A DNA stretch of 64,000 bases from JACCZX01 sp963824935 (GCA_963824935.1 CAWGRF010000009.1:1-64000), one strand, 5' to 3'; positions 8,433 to 18,143 are shown, counted from the stretch's first letter. The notes: generated by a model not told the origin, from the letters alone. Numbers and translations are program-made.

Positions 8433-9713
8433 ATGCAAATCACCGGCATGTTGCACGGCGCCCGCCTGCTGCAATTCGCAGGCTTTCCCGCCACCGAAGT
8501 GCTTGGCCCCGCCGCCAGCGAAGACGAGATCAAGGGGCTGATCGATCGCTACGGCCAGATTTTCATTAAGCCGGTCTTCAAGGGCGGTATCGGCAAGAAA
8601 GGCAAGGCTGGCTTGCTCGGCCGCGCGAAGGATCTGAAGACCGCCCTTGCGGAGAAGGAACGGCTGTACTTCGTCGAACACGCCGTCGGCCACGAGCGGG
8701 CGAAGGCCAACGGCGTGACCTTCGAGGCCGGCGTGCCCGCGAAGCATGAGGTGTATTTCTCGATCAGCGACTCGACGCGCTTCCGTGCGCCGACGATGAC
8801 GCTCACGCACATAGGCGGTATGGACATCGAGGAGGTCGACAGGAAGTACGTGGCGCAGGTGCCGTTCGATCCGCTCACCGGCCTGAAAGCCTTCGTCGTC
8901 GCCAATGCGCTGACCGAGATCGATGCGCCCAAGGAGATCATCTCGCCACTGGTGCAGCAGCTGCCCAAGCTGTGGGAGCTGTTTCACGACTTCGGCATGA
9001 CGACGCTGGAACTCAATCCGATCCGCATGCGCGTGGACAAGAAGGGGCGCATCACGCCGGTGGCGTGCGACTTCAAGTGCGGATTCGACCGCGACGATCC
9101 GCGCTGGAACCGACTCGGACTGCCGCCGCACCTGTTCGCCGCCGACTATTCCGACTTCGAGCAGGAGATCAACCAGCTGCGCACACACCAGGGACAAAGC
9201 GACGTCTACGTCATCAACGACAAGGGAACGGTGCTCGCGCCAACCTTCGGCGGCGGTGCCAACTCGCTGGTCACCGAACTCCTCGGCGACGACGCGATCA
9301 TCTCGTCGGACTTCGGTGGCAATCCGCCATACGAGAAGATGAAGGAAGTAGCGCGGATCTGCTTCAAGCACTGGCTGGCACAGTCCAACGTGCTGTTCGT
9401 GATCGGCGGCAAGTCGAACAACACCGACATCTTCGAGACGCTGCGCGCAATCGCCGATGCGCTGCGCGAGCATTTCAGCGCGCACGGCGCGACGCCGCTT
9501 TACGTCGTGGTCGGTCGCGGCGGACCCAACCTGGTGCGCGGCATGGCGGCCGTGCGCGACACCTGCGACGCGCTCGGACTGCCGTACCGGATCTTCGGAT
9601 TCGATTCCGACATCAGCGAAGTGATCCAGTACGCGAAGAAGGTCGACGCCTGGATGAAGGCCGGCGGCCGAGCACAGATCGCTGCGCGGCTGGGCGTTGG
9701 TCAGGAAAACTGA
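8433..9713 (+). CDS. aclB: ATP-citrate lyase-like ATP-grasp/citrate-binding subunit
   Basis: A 426-residue protein with an ATP-grasp N-terminal half (IFIKPVFKGGIGKKGKAGLL, later TTLELNPIRM and ACDFKCGFDRDDPRW) and a C-terminal half with FGGGANSLVTELLG, SSDFGGNPPYEKMKEVARIC and the phosphate-loop-like GGKSNNTDIFETLRAIADAL. This is the order of the N-terminal part of ATP-citrate lyase (ATP-grasp plus citrate-binding domain) and differs from ordinary SucC by the long FGGNPPYEK block. Start supported by AAGGAG 10 nt upstream. The next gene carries the CoA-binding and citrate-synthase-like domains, 13 nt downstream, so the two form a split ACL. Symbol follows Chlorobium naming; plant naming is reversed. 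Confidence 0.78.
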   Translation: MQITGMLHGARLLQFAGFPATEVLGPAASEDEIKGLIDRYGQIFIKPVFKGGIGKKGKAGLLGRAKDLKTALAEKERLYFVEHAVGHERAKANGVTFEAGVPAKHEVYFSISDSTRFRAPTMTLTHIGGMDIEEVDRKYVAQVPFDPLTGLKAFVVANALTEIDAPKEIISPLVQQLPKLWELFHDFGMTTLELNPIRMRVDKKGRITPVACDFKCGFDRDDPRWNRLGLPPHLFAADYSDFEQEINQLRTHQGQSDVYVINDKGTVLAPTFGGGANSLVTELLGDDAIISSDFGGNPPYEKMKEVARICFKHWLAQSNVLFVIGGKSNNTDIFETLRAIADALREHFSAHGATPLYVVVGRGGPNLVRGMAAVRDTCDALGLPYRIFGFDSDISEVIQYAKKVDAWMKAGGRAQIAARLGVGQEN

Positions 9714-9726
9714 CGGGGAGACGACT

Positions 9727-12427
9727 ATGGATCGGCACAACGTTGGCGATTTCAAGTATTTCGTGGGCACCAGCTCGCTCGCTCAGATCGCGACGCGCGA
9801 GGATCGCGTGTGTGTGCTCAACATCCTGGGCGGTGAATCGAGCGAAGTCACGCCGGTGAGCCATTCGTATTCGGGCGGCAATGTCGTGTTCGGCACCGCG
9901 CCCGGCAAGGGCGGGCAGGTGCTGGAGACACCGATCGGCAACATCCCGGTGTTCAACAACGTGCGCGACGGGCTCGCCGCGGGCTACGACTTCAATTGCG
10001 GCGTCGTGTATCTGCCGCCGTCAGCGGCGCGCGACGGGGTTGCGGAACTGATTCGCGTGAACCCGGAGCTGCGGAAGATCTTCATCATCACCGAGAAGAT
10101 CGCCGTGCACGATGCACGCGAGATTCGCGCGATGGGCCAGCAACGCGGTGTCGACATCTTTGGCGCCAACGGCCTGGGTGTAGCCGATGCGTGGAACCAG
10201 GTGCGCATCGGCGGTGCGCTCGGCGGCGACAACCCGGGCGACACGCTGCGACGCGGCTCGATTGCGATCTTCTCCAACTCGGGCGGCTTCTCCACCACGA
10301 TCGCGCAGTACTTGCGCATGGCCGGCTGGGGAACAACGACAGTGATATCGAGCGGCAAGGACGTTTACATCCACTACGCGGCGCCCGAGTTCGCGTTTGC
10401 GCTTGCCAACGATGCGCGTAGCAAGGCCGCGGTGCTCTATTGCGAGCCCGGTGGTTACTACGAGCTCGATGCGAATTTCACCAAGCCGGTCGTGGCCTGT
10501 GTCGTCGGCCGCTGGAAGAGCAAGCTCACGCGCGCGGTCGGCCACGCCGGCGCGATGGCCGGCGGCTCGGATGACGCTCTGGCGAAGGAACGCTGGTTCA
10601 TGCAGAAGTTCGGCGTCGACGGCATTTTCACGCCGAGCAAACCGGTGTTCTCGGCGAAGGGCGCGCTTGTCACCAACATCGCGCACATTCCGGCGGCGCT
10701 CACCGAAGTGATGCGCGCGAACGCGACGATGCCGGACTTCACGCCTGAAGGTAGTCTGGCACTGAAGCCGTGGTTCGGCGCCAACCAGGGCCTCGACCTG
10801 CCGGCCGAGCTCGATATGCCGGTCGTCGAAGCGATCCCTCCGTACAACGAGCAGATCGCGCAGGTGAACCGCCAGATCGGCGCGATCCCGCCGCGCGAGC
10901 CATTAAAGGATGCGTCGGGCGCATCGCAGATGGATGCGGTCACGCAGGTGAGCAGCCTGCACGGCGTGTCGATGCTCGACGCGTCCACGCAGTCGCTCGA
11001 AGGCAATGTAAGCCTGGCGCTGCTGCGCGAAAGCGGTGGTGAGAATGACCGCAAGCTGATCGACGTGGCGATCGCGGCTTATGTGAATCTGCACGGCACG
11101 CCGGAACTGGCCGCCGCACAAGCAGCACGCGAGGCGGGCAACGCGCCCAACGCGGTGCTCGCCACGGCGGCGGCGATCGTTGGGCCACGGCGACAGGAAG
11201 CGGCCCGTGCGGCAGTGAAGCTGATGATCGATCGCTTTGACGCGGCCGGGCTCGCCAACGCGCTCGATGAGAGCTTCGACTTCAGGCGTATCGACACCAA
11301 GGATTGTCCAATCGCTGGTGGGTCCGGAGCGCGATTCGCGCACCGAGGTGATGCTCGCGGGTGTGCAAGCGCGCGGCGCGAAATCGGTGTTCGTGCGCTG
11401 GCTCGCGACGCTGCCGGGCCATCCGCGCGCCGACGCGGTGCTCGCCGCGATCACGACCACGCTCGCGTGGGGACCACTAAAGCGCAAGCGCATCTCGCGC
11501 CTGACAGCCGAGAGCCTGCCATGGTGGATGCAGCTGTTCGGCACGATGATCGGCGCGTCGGCGGATGCATCGCAGCATCAGCGCGACCGTTTCTGCGGCT
11601 TCGACACCCATGCGATGGTCGGCGAACGGAGCCTGAACGAAATCAGCTTTGCGGCGCTGTTTGGACTGACGCCAAGCGCGCAGGATCTGTTTGCGTTCCA
11701 AACACTTGTGGGCTTGCTGCTAACCAACGGCCCAGGCGCAATCTCGGCGCAAGGTGCGAAGGGCGCGGTGTCCGCGGACGGCCCCGAAAGCCCCGAGCGC
11801 GTGCAACTGAACAAGGCGCTGATTGGCTTCCTGACGCACACCGGTTATACCCATGGCGGCAACGGCTACGAGGGAATCGCGTTTCTCAGCGAGCGGTTCC
11901 GCAACAGCAACCTCAGAAGCCCGGCGGATCGCGATCACGGCATCGATCTGCAGGCGCTGGCCACGGAATTCGTCGAGCAATACGCCAATACAAGGCGCAG
12001 CGCAAGAACACCGGCAGCCTCGACATCGCGAAGATCCCGGGCGTGAACCACCCGGTGTTCAAGGACAAGCCGGTCAATCACGACCCGCGCGAGGTCTTCA
12101 TCGCCGAGCTTGTATGAGCGGCGCGGTGAATACAACGTGTTTCATGACTTCTACCGCGTGCTGGTGCAGACGCTGTTCGAAGCCGGCGTGTCGCGCAACG
12201 TGTATTGCGTCAACATCGACGCGGTGATCGCCGCGCTGCTGCTGAAGATGCTGTGGCAGCCTCTGCGCCGCGGCGAGCTCAGTGAGCGCGATCTCGAAAC
12301 GGCGGCGTTCACGATTTTCTTGTATCCGCGCATGCTCGGCTGCGCCGCCGAGATCGACGACCACATGAACCGCGGCCGCAACATGGATACGCGCACGCCA
12401 GCGTCACAGTGTCGGTTCGTGGCCTAG
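9727..12427 (+). CDS. aclA: ATP-citrate lyase-like large subunit, three frame breaks
   Basis: The product (about 900 residues if joined) has a CoA-binding/ligase part with SNSGGFSTTIAQYLRMAGWG and the phosphohistidine-type loop VGHAGAMAGGSDDA, then a citrate-synthase-like C-terminal part with GVNHPVFKDKP followed by DPREVF and NVYCVNIDAVIAALLL. Together with the upstream gene this would cleave citrate to acetyl-CoA and oxaloacetate with ATP. The frame changes near 11305, near 11990 and near 12110, yet protein-like sequence continues across all three. Start at ATG 9727 has GGGGAG upstream. At about 900 residues it is longer than the roughly 600-residue green-sulfur large subunit, with an extra Ala-rich segment in the middle. 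Exact substrate remains inferred. Confidence 0.72.
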
Positions 12428-12469
12428 CAACGCGAAGAGCGCCGGCTCGTGATTCGCGTCTGCCGCGTG

Positions 12470-13201
12470 TTATGACGATCTGTCGCCGCTCCAAAGCGGC
12501 TGGCTCAACTGCTCGGTGAACGACGACAACATCACGTTGAAGCTGACGCTGATCCGCTCCGCCTCATTCGGATTGGCATCGACCGAGTGTTCGAGCCACG
12601 ACGGAAAGATCAGCAGCGTGCCGCTGCGCACCTGGACGACGACCTGATCGGTGTTCTCGGCTGTCAGCTCAACAACCGGCGGCCGGATCACGCCGACCTG
12701 CGGTCTCGGGTCATGGAAGTTGATGCGGTTTGCGCCGCCGTCGACGCGGACGTAGTACACGCCGCTCAAGAAGTTGTTGGGATGGCTGTGAGCCTTGTGC
12801 GCCGCGCCTTTGGCTAGCACAGTCGCCCAGCAGCCGGTGATCTCGAAGGCGTCGTGGCCGATGCGCAAGAAGCGCAGCACGCTCGTGACGCCACGTTCGA
12901 CACAAGACACGAGCTCGCGCAGTTCGTCGCGACGATGCAGCGAATGTCCGGACTGCCAGCCCTGGCCAGCCGAAAGCGGTGGCAGCTCGCGCCGCGTCTC
13001 CGTTAGCGCTGCCTCTATCTTCGAATTGAGCGAGTCGCGCAGGCCGGCCTCGAGCTGGATCTTCCAGACCAGGCTGGGAAACATCGCGACGACGTCGGAC
13101 GCTTCCATCCAGCGCTTGTCTTGTTGGATCACGCCGCCACCGGCATCGTCATCCAAACCGGTATGCACACCCGGCCGCATCGATCGCGTCGCACTCGTCA
13201 C
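12470..13201 (-). CDS. Putative 2OG-Fe(II) oxygenase (TIGR02466-like)
   Basis: A 243-residue protein with the TIGR02466 pattern: AHKAHSHPNNFLSGVYYV, NRINFHDPRPQ, then GTLLIFPSWLEHSVDANPN and RISVSFNVML. The first His of HSHPNN, an acidic residue in the double-stranded beta-helix and the His of LEHSV are the likely iron ligands, and the Arg of RISVSFN likely binds 2-oxoglutarate. GTG start overlaps the stop of the upstream acyl-AMP ligase (GTGA), so the two are translationally coupled. Placed after an ACP and a lipid-loading ligase, it may hydroxylate an acyl chain or head group. That role is inference. Confidence 0.82.
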   Translation of the reverse strand: MTSATRSMRPGVHTGLDDDAGGGVIQQDKRWMEASDVVAMFPSLVWKIQLEAGLRDSLNSKIEAALTETRRELPPLSAGQGWQSGHSLHRRDELRELVSCVERGVTSVLRFLRIGHDAFEITGCWATVLAKGAAHKAHSHPNNFLSGVYYVRVDGGANRINFHDPRPQVGVIRPPVVELTAENTDQVVVQVRSGTLLIFPSWLEHSVDANPNEAERISVSFNVMLSSFTEQLSQPLWSGDRSS

Positions 13202-15726
13202 GCCGCAAACGCCCCTGCCGCATGCGGCCGAATCTCGGCATCGGGCTCAGACACGCGCGCGAGGATCGCGCGCCTTGCGGCATCGCGCAGCGCGAGCGCC
13301 GCGTCCCAGTCGTGCTCGGACGAAACGATTGGCGTGCCGATCGTGATCACGATCTCGCAGCGGCGCGGTAGCCACTCGCCGGCGCGCAGCAACGAGCGCG
13401 TGCCGACCAGCGCGACCGGGATGATCGGCGCGCCGGTATGCGCCGCAACGACGAAGGCTCCGAGCTTGAACGGCAGCAGTCCGGGGGCACGCCTGATGGT
13501 CCCCTCGGGGAACATTATCAGCGGCTCGCCGGCGCGCGCATGCGCTTCGAGAACGCCTGTGTCCTCGACACCGCCTGCCGCATCGGCCCTCTCGATGAAC
13601 ACCGCGCCGAGTCTCCGCAGCGGCGCTGCTAACAGTGCTGCCGTGGCCAGCTCGCGTTTTACCGCGTAGCCGAATCGCGGCGGCAGCGCCGCAGTGAGCA
13701 GGATCGAATCGGCGTAACTCGCATGATTAGCAACAACGACCGCCGCGCTCGCGCGCGGCAGGCGTTCGAGCCCGTCGACCCGCACGTGTATTCCGGACAG
13801 CTTGATTGCGAATCGCGCCCACGCGCGCGCGGCGCGCCGCCGCAGTTCGACGCCTGGCAGGATCATCGTCGTCAACCAGGCGCCGGCGCTCCCGATCAAG
13901 AAGACCAACCAAGCCCAGAAGGCCCACGCGATATGGACCGCGCCCCACGCGCCACGCCATGCCTGCGCCGCAGCGGCGCTGGCCACGAGCCTGCTGACCT
14001 GCCACCACGGCGCGCGCTGCGTGCGGGCGAGCGCGCCCTGCTCGTACAGCTCGCGCGACATCGTGCGGCGAATCTTGCCGCTCGACGTCTTCAGCACCGA
14101 ACGCGGCGGAGCGAGCACGACGTCGTCGGGCGGCATTCCGATGCGATCGGCCGCGAGTCGCGTGATCGCCGCGATGAGCTCCTTGCGTTCGCCGGCATCG
14201 GTCACGCGCGTTTCGGCCAGCACGACGAGGCGCTCGCTGCCGGTGCGCCGATCGGTAGCGGGGAAGACCGCCACGCCTCCTTTGCGAACGCCGGGCAGAT
14301 TGGCGACCGCCTCTTCGAGTTCGGCCGGGTGGATGTTGACACCGCGGCGGACGATCAGGTCCTTTTCGCGGCCAGTCAGATACAGCTCGCCCGCGGCGAA
14401 GTAACCGAGGTCGCCGGTGTTCAACCAGTCGTCTGCGAACAGATCGGCATTCGCCGAAGGGTTCTTGTAATAGCCGCGGGTCGCCGATGGCCCGCGAAAC
14501 TGGACGCGGCCCTGCGCGCGTTCGGCAAGCTCGTGCGCACCATCGACGACGCGCACCTCGTGTCCCGGAAGTGGCACGCCGCACGACACGAAGCGCAATG
14601 CGTTCGGATCGTTGGCGCGAGCCGGCTTCGCAAACCCGTCGCGCATCAACGCAGCGCGGTCAACGGAATCGATCACCGGCCCGCGTTCGACCGGTGGGAA
14701 GGTCACGCCGAGAACGCCTTCGGCGAGGCCGTACACCGTGAACATCGATTCGCGCCTAAAACCGTAGCGAGCAAAGCGCGATACGAAGCGTTCGATCGTG
14801 TCGGTGCTCACCGGTTCAGCACCGTTGAAGGCGAGGCGCCACGAGCCGAGGTCGAGCCCGTCTAAGTCGGCGTCTGCCAGCTTGTTCACGCACAGCTCGT
14901 ACGCGAAGTTCGGCGCCGCCGACACGGTCGCCCGATGGTCATGGATCGCCCACAGCCAGCGCGATGGCTTGCTAAGAAATTCGAGCGGCGACATCAGCAC
15001 CAGCCGATAACCGACGAACAAACTTCCGATGCACGCGCCGATCAACCCCATGTCGTGATACAGCGGCAACCACGAGACGAAGGTATCGGCACTGCTGATT
15101 CGCGAAGCGCCCCACATTACCCGCAGATTGGCAAGCAGGTTGGCGTGGCTGAGCACGACGCCTTTGGGATTGCCGGTGCTGCCCGAGGTGTATTGAAGGA
15201 ACGCCGTCGAATCGGCGCTGATCGCAGGCCGCGCGACCCGTGCACCCGAGACGGCTAGGTCGGGCACGGTCGCAACCGCCTGCAGCGCTTCGCAGCGCGC
15301 ACGCAGCAAGTGCGCGAGAGGCTTCGCCTGGTTCACGGTGATCAACAGCCTTGCTTCAGCATTGCGCAGGATTTCCGCGCTACGTTGCAGATGGTCTTCG
15401 AGCTGCGTCAGGCGCGCTGGCGGATACAGCGGCACAGGGACACAGCCGGCATAGAGCGCGCCGTAGAAGGCCGCGAAGAATTCGCTTCCGGTCGGCAACA
15501 TGACGGCCACTGCGTCACCGCCGCCGTAGCCTCGCTCGACCAGGCCTGCAGCGACCGCGAGCGCGTCGATGCGCAACCTTGCGTAGCTCAAGTGTGTCGT
15601 CGCGCCGCGCTCCGATTCGATCGTGATCAGCAGCCGGTCGCCATGGCGATCCGCGTGCCAGTCGAGAACGTCGATCACGGTGCCAAGCGAAGCGGGCGGA
15701 TATTCGATACGCGAATCGTCGTGCAC
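13198..15726 (-). CDS. Fatty-acyl-AMP ligase fused to PlsC-type acyltransferase
   Basis: An 842-residue two-domain protein. Residues about 10-560 are an adenylating enzyme of the FAAL type: QYTSGSTGNPKGVVLSHANL, WLPLYHDMGLIGACIG, TGDLGYFAAGELYLTGREKD and SVLKTSSGKIRRTMSREL. FAALs activate fatty acids as acyl-AMP and load them on an acyl carrier protein rather than CoA. A hydrophobic stretch follows (about 595-635), then a PlsC acyltransferase with NHASYAD (the HX4D motif) and FPEGTIRRAPGLLPFKLGAF. The upstream ORF is an ACP, overlapping by 52 nt, and the downstream 2OG oxygenase overlaps by 4 nt. Likely reaction: load acyl-ACP, then transfer to a glycerol-type acceptor. The overlap with the ACP could also hide a frame error in an ACP-FAAL-PlsC fusion. 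Confidence 0.88.
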   Translation of the reverse strand: MHDDSRIEYPPASLGTVIDVLDWHADRHGDRLLITIESERGATTHLSYARLRIDALAVAAGLVERGYGGGDAVAVMLPTGSEFFAAFYGALYAGCVPVPLYPPARLTQLEDHLQRSAEILRNAEARLLITVNQAKPLAHLLRARCEALQAVATVPDLAVSGARVARPAISADSTAFLQYTSGSTGNPKGVVLSHANLLANLRVMWGASRISSADTFVSWLPLYHDMGLIGACIGSLFVGYRLVLMSPLEFLSKPSRWLWAIHDHRATVSAAPNFAYELCVNKLADADLDGLDLGSWRLAFNGAEPVSTDTIERFVSRFARYGFRRESMFTVYGLAEGVLGVTFPPVERGPVIDSVDRAALMRDGFAKPARANDPNALRFVSCGVPLPGHEVRVVDGAHELAERAQGRVQFRGPSATRGYYKNPSANADLFADDWLNTGDLGYFAAGELYLTGREKDLIVRRGVNIHPAELEEAVANLPGVRKGGVAVFPATDRRTGSERLVVLAETRVTDAGERKELIAAITRLAADRIGMPPDDVVLAPPRSVLKTSSGKIRRTMSRELYEQGALARTQRAPWWQVSRLVASAAAAQAWRGAWGAVHIAWAFWAWLVFLIGSAGAWLTTMILPGVELRRRAARAWARFAIKLSGIHVRVDGLERLPRASAAVVVANHASYADSILLTAALPPRFGYAVKRELATAALLAAPLRRLGAVFIERADAAGGVEDTGVLEAHARAGEPLIMFPEGTIRRAPGLLPFKLGAFVVAAHTGAPIIPVALVGTRSLLRAGEWLPRRCEIVITIGTPIVSSEHDWDAALALRDAARRAILARVSEPDAEIRPHAAGAFAA

Positions 15727-16034
15727 GGCGCGGGTGCGGAGGCGGTCGAAGCCGGCGCAGGCGCGGCGGCGATGGCGCGCAGCAGGTCGTGAGGCGTCTC
15801 GGCCTGCGACAGCAAGGCTTCGTCGAGCGACACGCCGAGCTCGCTCTCGATGCGCGTTGCGAGTTCGACGCGCGCAAGGCTGTCGAGACCGTAGTCGCGC
15901 TCGAGCGAGTGGTCGATGCCGAGGCTCTGCGCGAAATCGTTCCCAGCGTGCACCTGGTCAGCGAGGTCGCGCACTAACTGCAGCAGTGCGGACGTCAGAT
16001 CGCGATCGGGCGCCATTGGTGAAGCCAGGTTCAC
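15675..16034 (-). CDS. Acyl carrier protein (phosphopantetheine-binding)
   Basis: A 119-residue protein with an ACP core: LERDYGLDSLARVELATRIE contains the DSL motif whose Ser takes the 4'-phosphopantetheine arm, followed by LGVSLDEALLSQAETPHDLL as helix III/IV. The last 30 residues are Ala/Pro-rich and overlap the start of the FAAL-PlsC gene. GTG start at 16034 lies directly against the stop of amrS (16035); an internal ATG at 16016 is the alternative. It is the likely acyl acceptor for the FAAL encoded next. Confidence 0.82.
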   Translation of the reverse strand: MNLASPMAPDRDLTSALLQLVRDLADQVHAGNDFAQSLGIDHSLERDYGLDSLARVELATRIESELGVSLDEALLSQAETPHDLLRAIAAAPAPASTASAPAPCTTIRVSNIRPLRLAP

Positions 16035-17115
16035 TTAGACCGCTGCTGCCAAGCGCACTGGAATGCGTCGTCTTCCGAAGCCGCGCTTGAATTCGCCGAA
16101 GCGGCCCTCGACCGGCGTGCCGCAATGCGGGCACGTGCCGCGCTCATCGAGCTTGCAAGACAACACCTCGTACCAGTCGCGCCGCACCAGCGCCTTTTGG
16201 CATGCCGGACAGAACGTGGTGCCGCCTTCGACATCGTGGACGTTGCCGGTGTACACATGGTGCAGACCGTTGCCGAGCGCGATCGTTCGGGCGCGCGTCA
16301 ACGTCACCGGCGGCGTCGGCGGCACGTCCATCATCTTGTAGTCCGGATGGAACGCCGTGAAGTGCAGCGGCACATCGAGGCCCGAGTTGGTCGGCGATCC
16401 AGCGCGTCATCGCGTCGATCTCGGCGTTGCTGTCGTTGTGCCCCGGGATCAGCAGCGTCGTGATCTCGAACCAGCAGTCGGTCTCGTGCCGCAGGTACTG
16501 CAATGTGTCGAGCACCGGCGCGAGGTGGGCGCCGGTCTGCTTGAAGTAGAACTCCTCGGTGAAGCCCTTCAGGTCGACGTTAGCCGCGTCCATCTTGGCG
16601 TAGAACTCGCGCCGCGGCTCGGCATGCATGTAGCCCGCGGTCACCGCGACGCTGTGCAGACCGAGCGCGTGGCAAGCGTCGGCGGCGTCCATCGCGTACT
16701 CGGCGAAGATCACCGGGTCGTTGTAGGTAAAGGCCACACTCGCGGCACCGCTGGCGCGGGCCACTTCGGCGATCCGCTCGGGCGACGCCGTATCCATCAG
16801 CCGGTCCATCTCGCGGCTCTTCGAGATATCCCAGTTCTGGCAGAACTTGCACGCCAGATTGCAGCCCGCGGTGCCGAACGACAACACGCTCGACCCCGGG
16901 TAGAAATGGTTCAGCGGTTTCTTCTCGATCGGGTCGATGCAGAAACCCGAGCTGCGCCCGTAGGTCGCGAGCACCATCGCGTCGCCGACGCGCTGACGCA
17001 CGAAGCACATGCCGCGCTGGCCTTCGTGCAGCCGGCAGTCGCGAGGACAAAGGTCGCACTGGATGCGCCCGTCGTCGAGCCGATGCCACCAGCGCCCGGG
17101 ATACGCGTCCATCAT
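16035..17115 (-). CDS. amrS: AmmeMemoRadiSam system radical SAM enzyme AmrS, one frame break
   Basis: Two overlapping frames form one protein of about 360 residues. The N-terminal part has CDLCPRDCRLHEGQRGMC and the radical SAM cluster motif CNLACKFC (CxxxCxxC), then YNDPVIFAEYAMDAA and a TIM-barrel body to about residue 245. The frame then changes near 16385 and resumes as PLHFTAFHPDYKM, ending with a zinc-ribbon-like CPACQ and CPHCG pair, as in full-length AmrS. The system (AmrA, AmrB/Memo, AmrS) has no settled function. It overlaps amrB by 4 nt and abuts the ACP gene. A single-base error is the simplest reading of the break. Confidence 0.85.
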
Positions 17116-17909
17116 TGCTGCTCCTCGAACACGATCGCGCCGTAACCGACGACGCGATCGCGGTCGCCCGCAGTGTCACCGGAGTTGCGCAGATCGAGCA
17201 GGCGCGGCGTAAGGCCGCGGCGGCGCGCCGCCAGCAGCGCGCCGTTGATCGGAGCCGCCCCACAGGCGTCATGCGGCGCGAGAGTGGCATCGAACCCGAG
17301 GATGCGCTGCGCGGTAGCACGGTCGACCGCTTGTGCTTGCTCGTATGGAAGGTAGTGCGAGAGGTCCGAGCTGATCACGATCAGCGTCTCTTCGCCACCC
17401 CACAGCCGTTCAAGCACCTGGGCCACTGCCTCGGCGCTAGCGTCGCCAACGACCAGCGGTACGAGGGTGAAGCTTTCGAGCAGCGTTTGCAGAAAGGGCA
17501 GCTGAACCTCGAGCGAATGCTCGCGTTCGTGCGCCTTGTCGTCGCGCACGACCTGCGGCAAGTCGTCGAGGCTGTTCAGCGCAGCGACGTCGAGCGCGAT
17601 CTGGCCCAACGGCGTCTCGAAGGCATCCGCCTCGGGGGCCGCAAGCCCGCGCACCGCGACACGATGCGCTGGGCCAAGCAGCACGACGCGGCTGACCTGT
17701 GCGCGCCGGCGCCCAAGCAGCGCATACGCGTGCGCGGCGATCGCGCCGCAGTAGACGTAGCCGGCATGAGGGGTAATCAGCAGCTTCGGCAAGCGCGCAT
17801 CGGCGCCAGCGTCGATATCGGCGAGGTAATCCGCGACCTGCGCGCGCAGCGCGGCAGGCGCGGCGGGGTAGAACAGGCCGTCGACGACGGCCCGGCGTAC
17901 GGCGGGCAT
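17112..17909 (-). CDS. amrB: AmmeMemoRadiSam system protein B (Memo family) AmrB
   Basis: A 265-residue MEMO1-like protein starting PAVRRAVVDGLFYPA, with LLITPHAGYVYCGAIAAHA, VVLLGPAHRV, REHSLEVQLPFLQTLL and VISSDLSHYLPYEQA; these conserved His/Asp/Cys positions form the metal site of Memo proteins (dioxygenase-like fold). I chose the ATG at 17909 rather than an upstream start at 17960 because AGGAG lies about 9 nt before it and family similarity begins there. First gene of a five-gene run (amrB, amrS, ACP, FAAL-PlsC, 2OG oxygenase). The usual third member, AmrA (AMMECR1), is not in the window. Confidence 0.9.
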   Translation of the reverse strand: MPAVRRAVVDGLFYPAAPAALRAQVADYLADIDAGADARLPKLLITPHAGYVYCGAIAAHAYALLGRRRAQVSRVVLLGPAHRVAVRGLAAPEADAFETPLGQIALDVAALNSLDDLPQVVRDDKAHEREHSLEVQLPFLQTLLESFTLVPLVVGDASAEAVAQVLERLWGGEETLIVISSDLSHYLPYEQAQAVDRATAQRILGFDATLAPHDACGAAPINGALLAARRRGLTPRLLDLRNSGDTAGDRDRVVGYGAIVFEEQQ

Positions 17910-18028
17910 TGAACACGACTCCTGCCGCTGAATTTGAAACCTTCGGAGGTCGAAGATCAAGGCCCACTAGATGCGCCCGCGAATGGCATCGTCGCGTTGC
18001 TGCGACCTAGTGCGATCTGACCACTAGT

Positions 18029-18044
18029 ATCAAACGCGTTTGAT
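18029..18044. promoter_or_regulatory. 16-bp perfect palindrome, possible operator
   Basis: ATCAAACGCGTTTGAT is perfectly self-complementary. It lies 120 bp upstream of amrB and about 240 bp upstream of the PQQ dehydrogenase. Palindromes centred on CG of this length are typical of LacI/GntR-type operators, but no such regulator is encoded nearby, so the factor is unknown. Confidence 0.4.
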
Positions 18045-18123
18045 GATCGGCTGCCATCGGCCAAGTGCGGACGTCTTGCGCCTTTCCCGCACTAACAGTT
18101 GGCAACTTTCACGAGCGTGTTAA

Positions 18124-18143
18124 TGCTGTACATTCATACAGTA
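18124..18143. promoter_or_regulatory. LexA (SOS) box-like sequence
   Basis: TGCTGTACATTCATACAGTA has the exact CTGT-N8-ACAG core of the LexA box plus a flanking TA on the right. The core alone is expected about once per 65 kb by chance, so the match is suggestive only. Its place at the left end of a cassette array is notable because integron integrase promoters commonly carry a LexA box. It may be a relic of such a promoter or may act on amrB or the PQQ dehydrogenase. Confidence 0.4.

Noticed and set aside
8412..9770. A 452-codon minus-strand open frame opposite the ACL small subunit
   Set aside because: Composition is Val/Arg/His-rich as in GC-rich antisense frames; the plus strand has clear ATP-grasp motifs.
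18089..18126. GCACTAAC and GTTAATGC about 30 bp apart as a mini attC
   Set aside because: The arms between the cores do not pair and the right core does not fit GTTRRRY.
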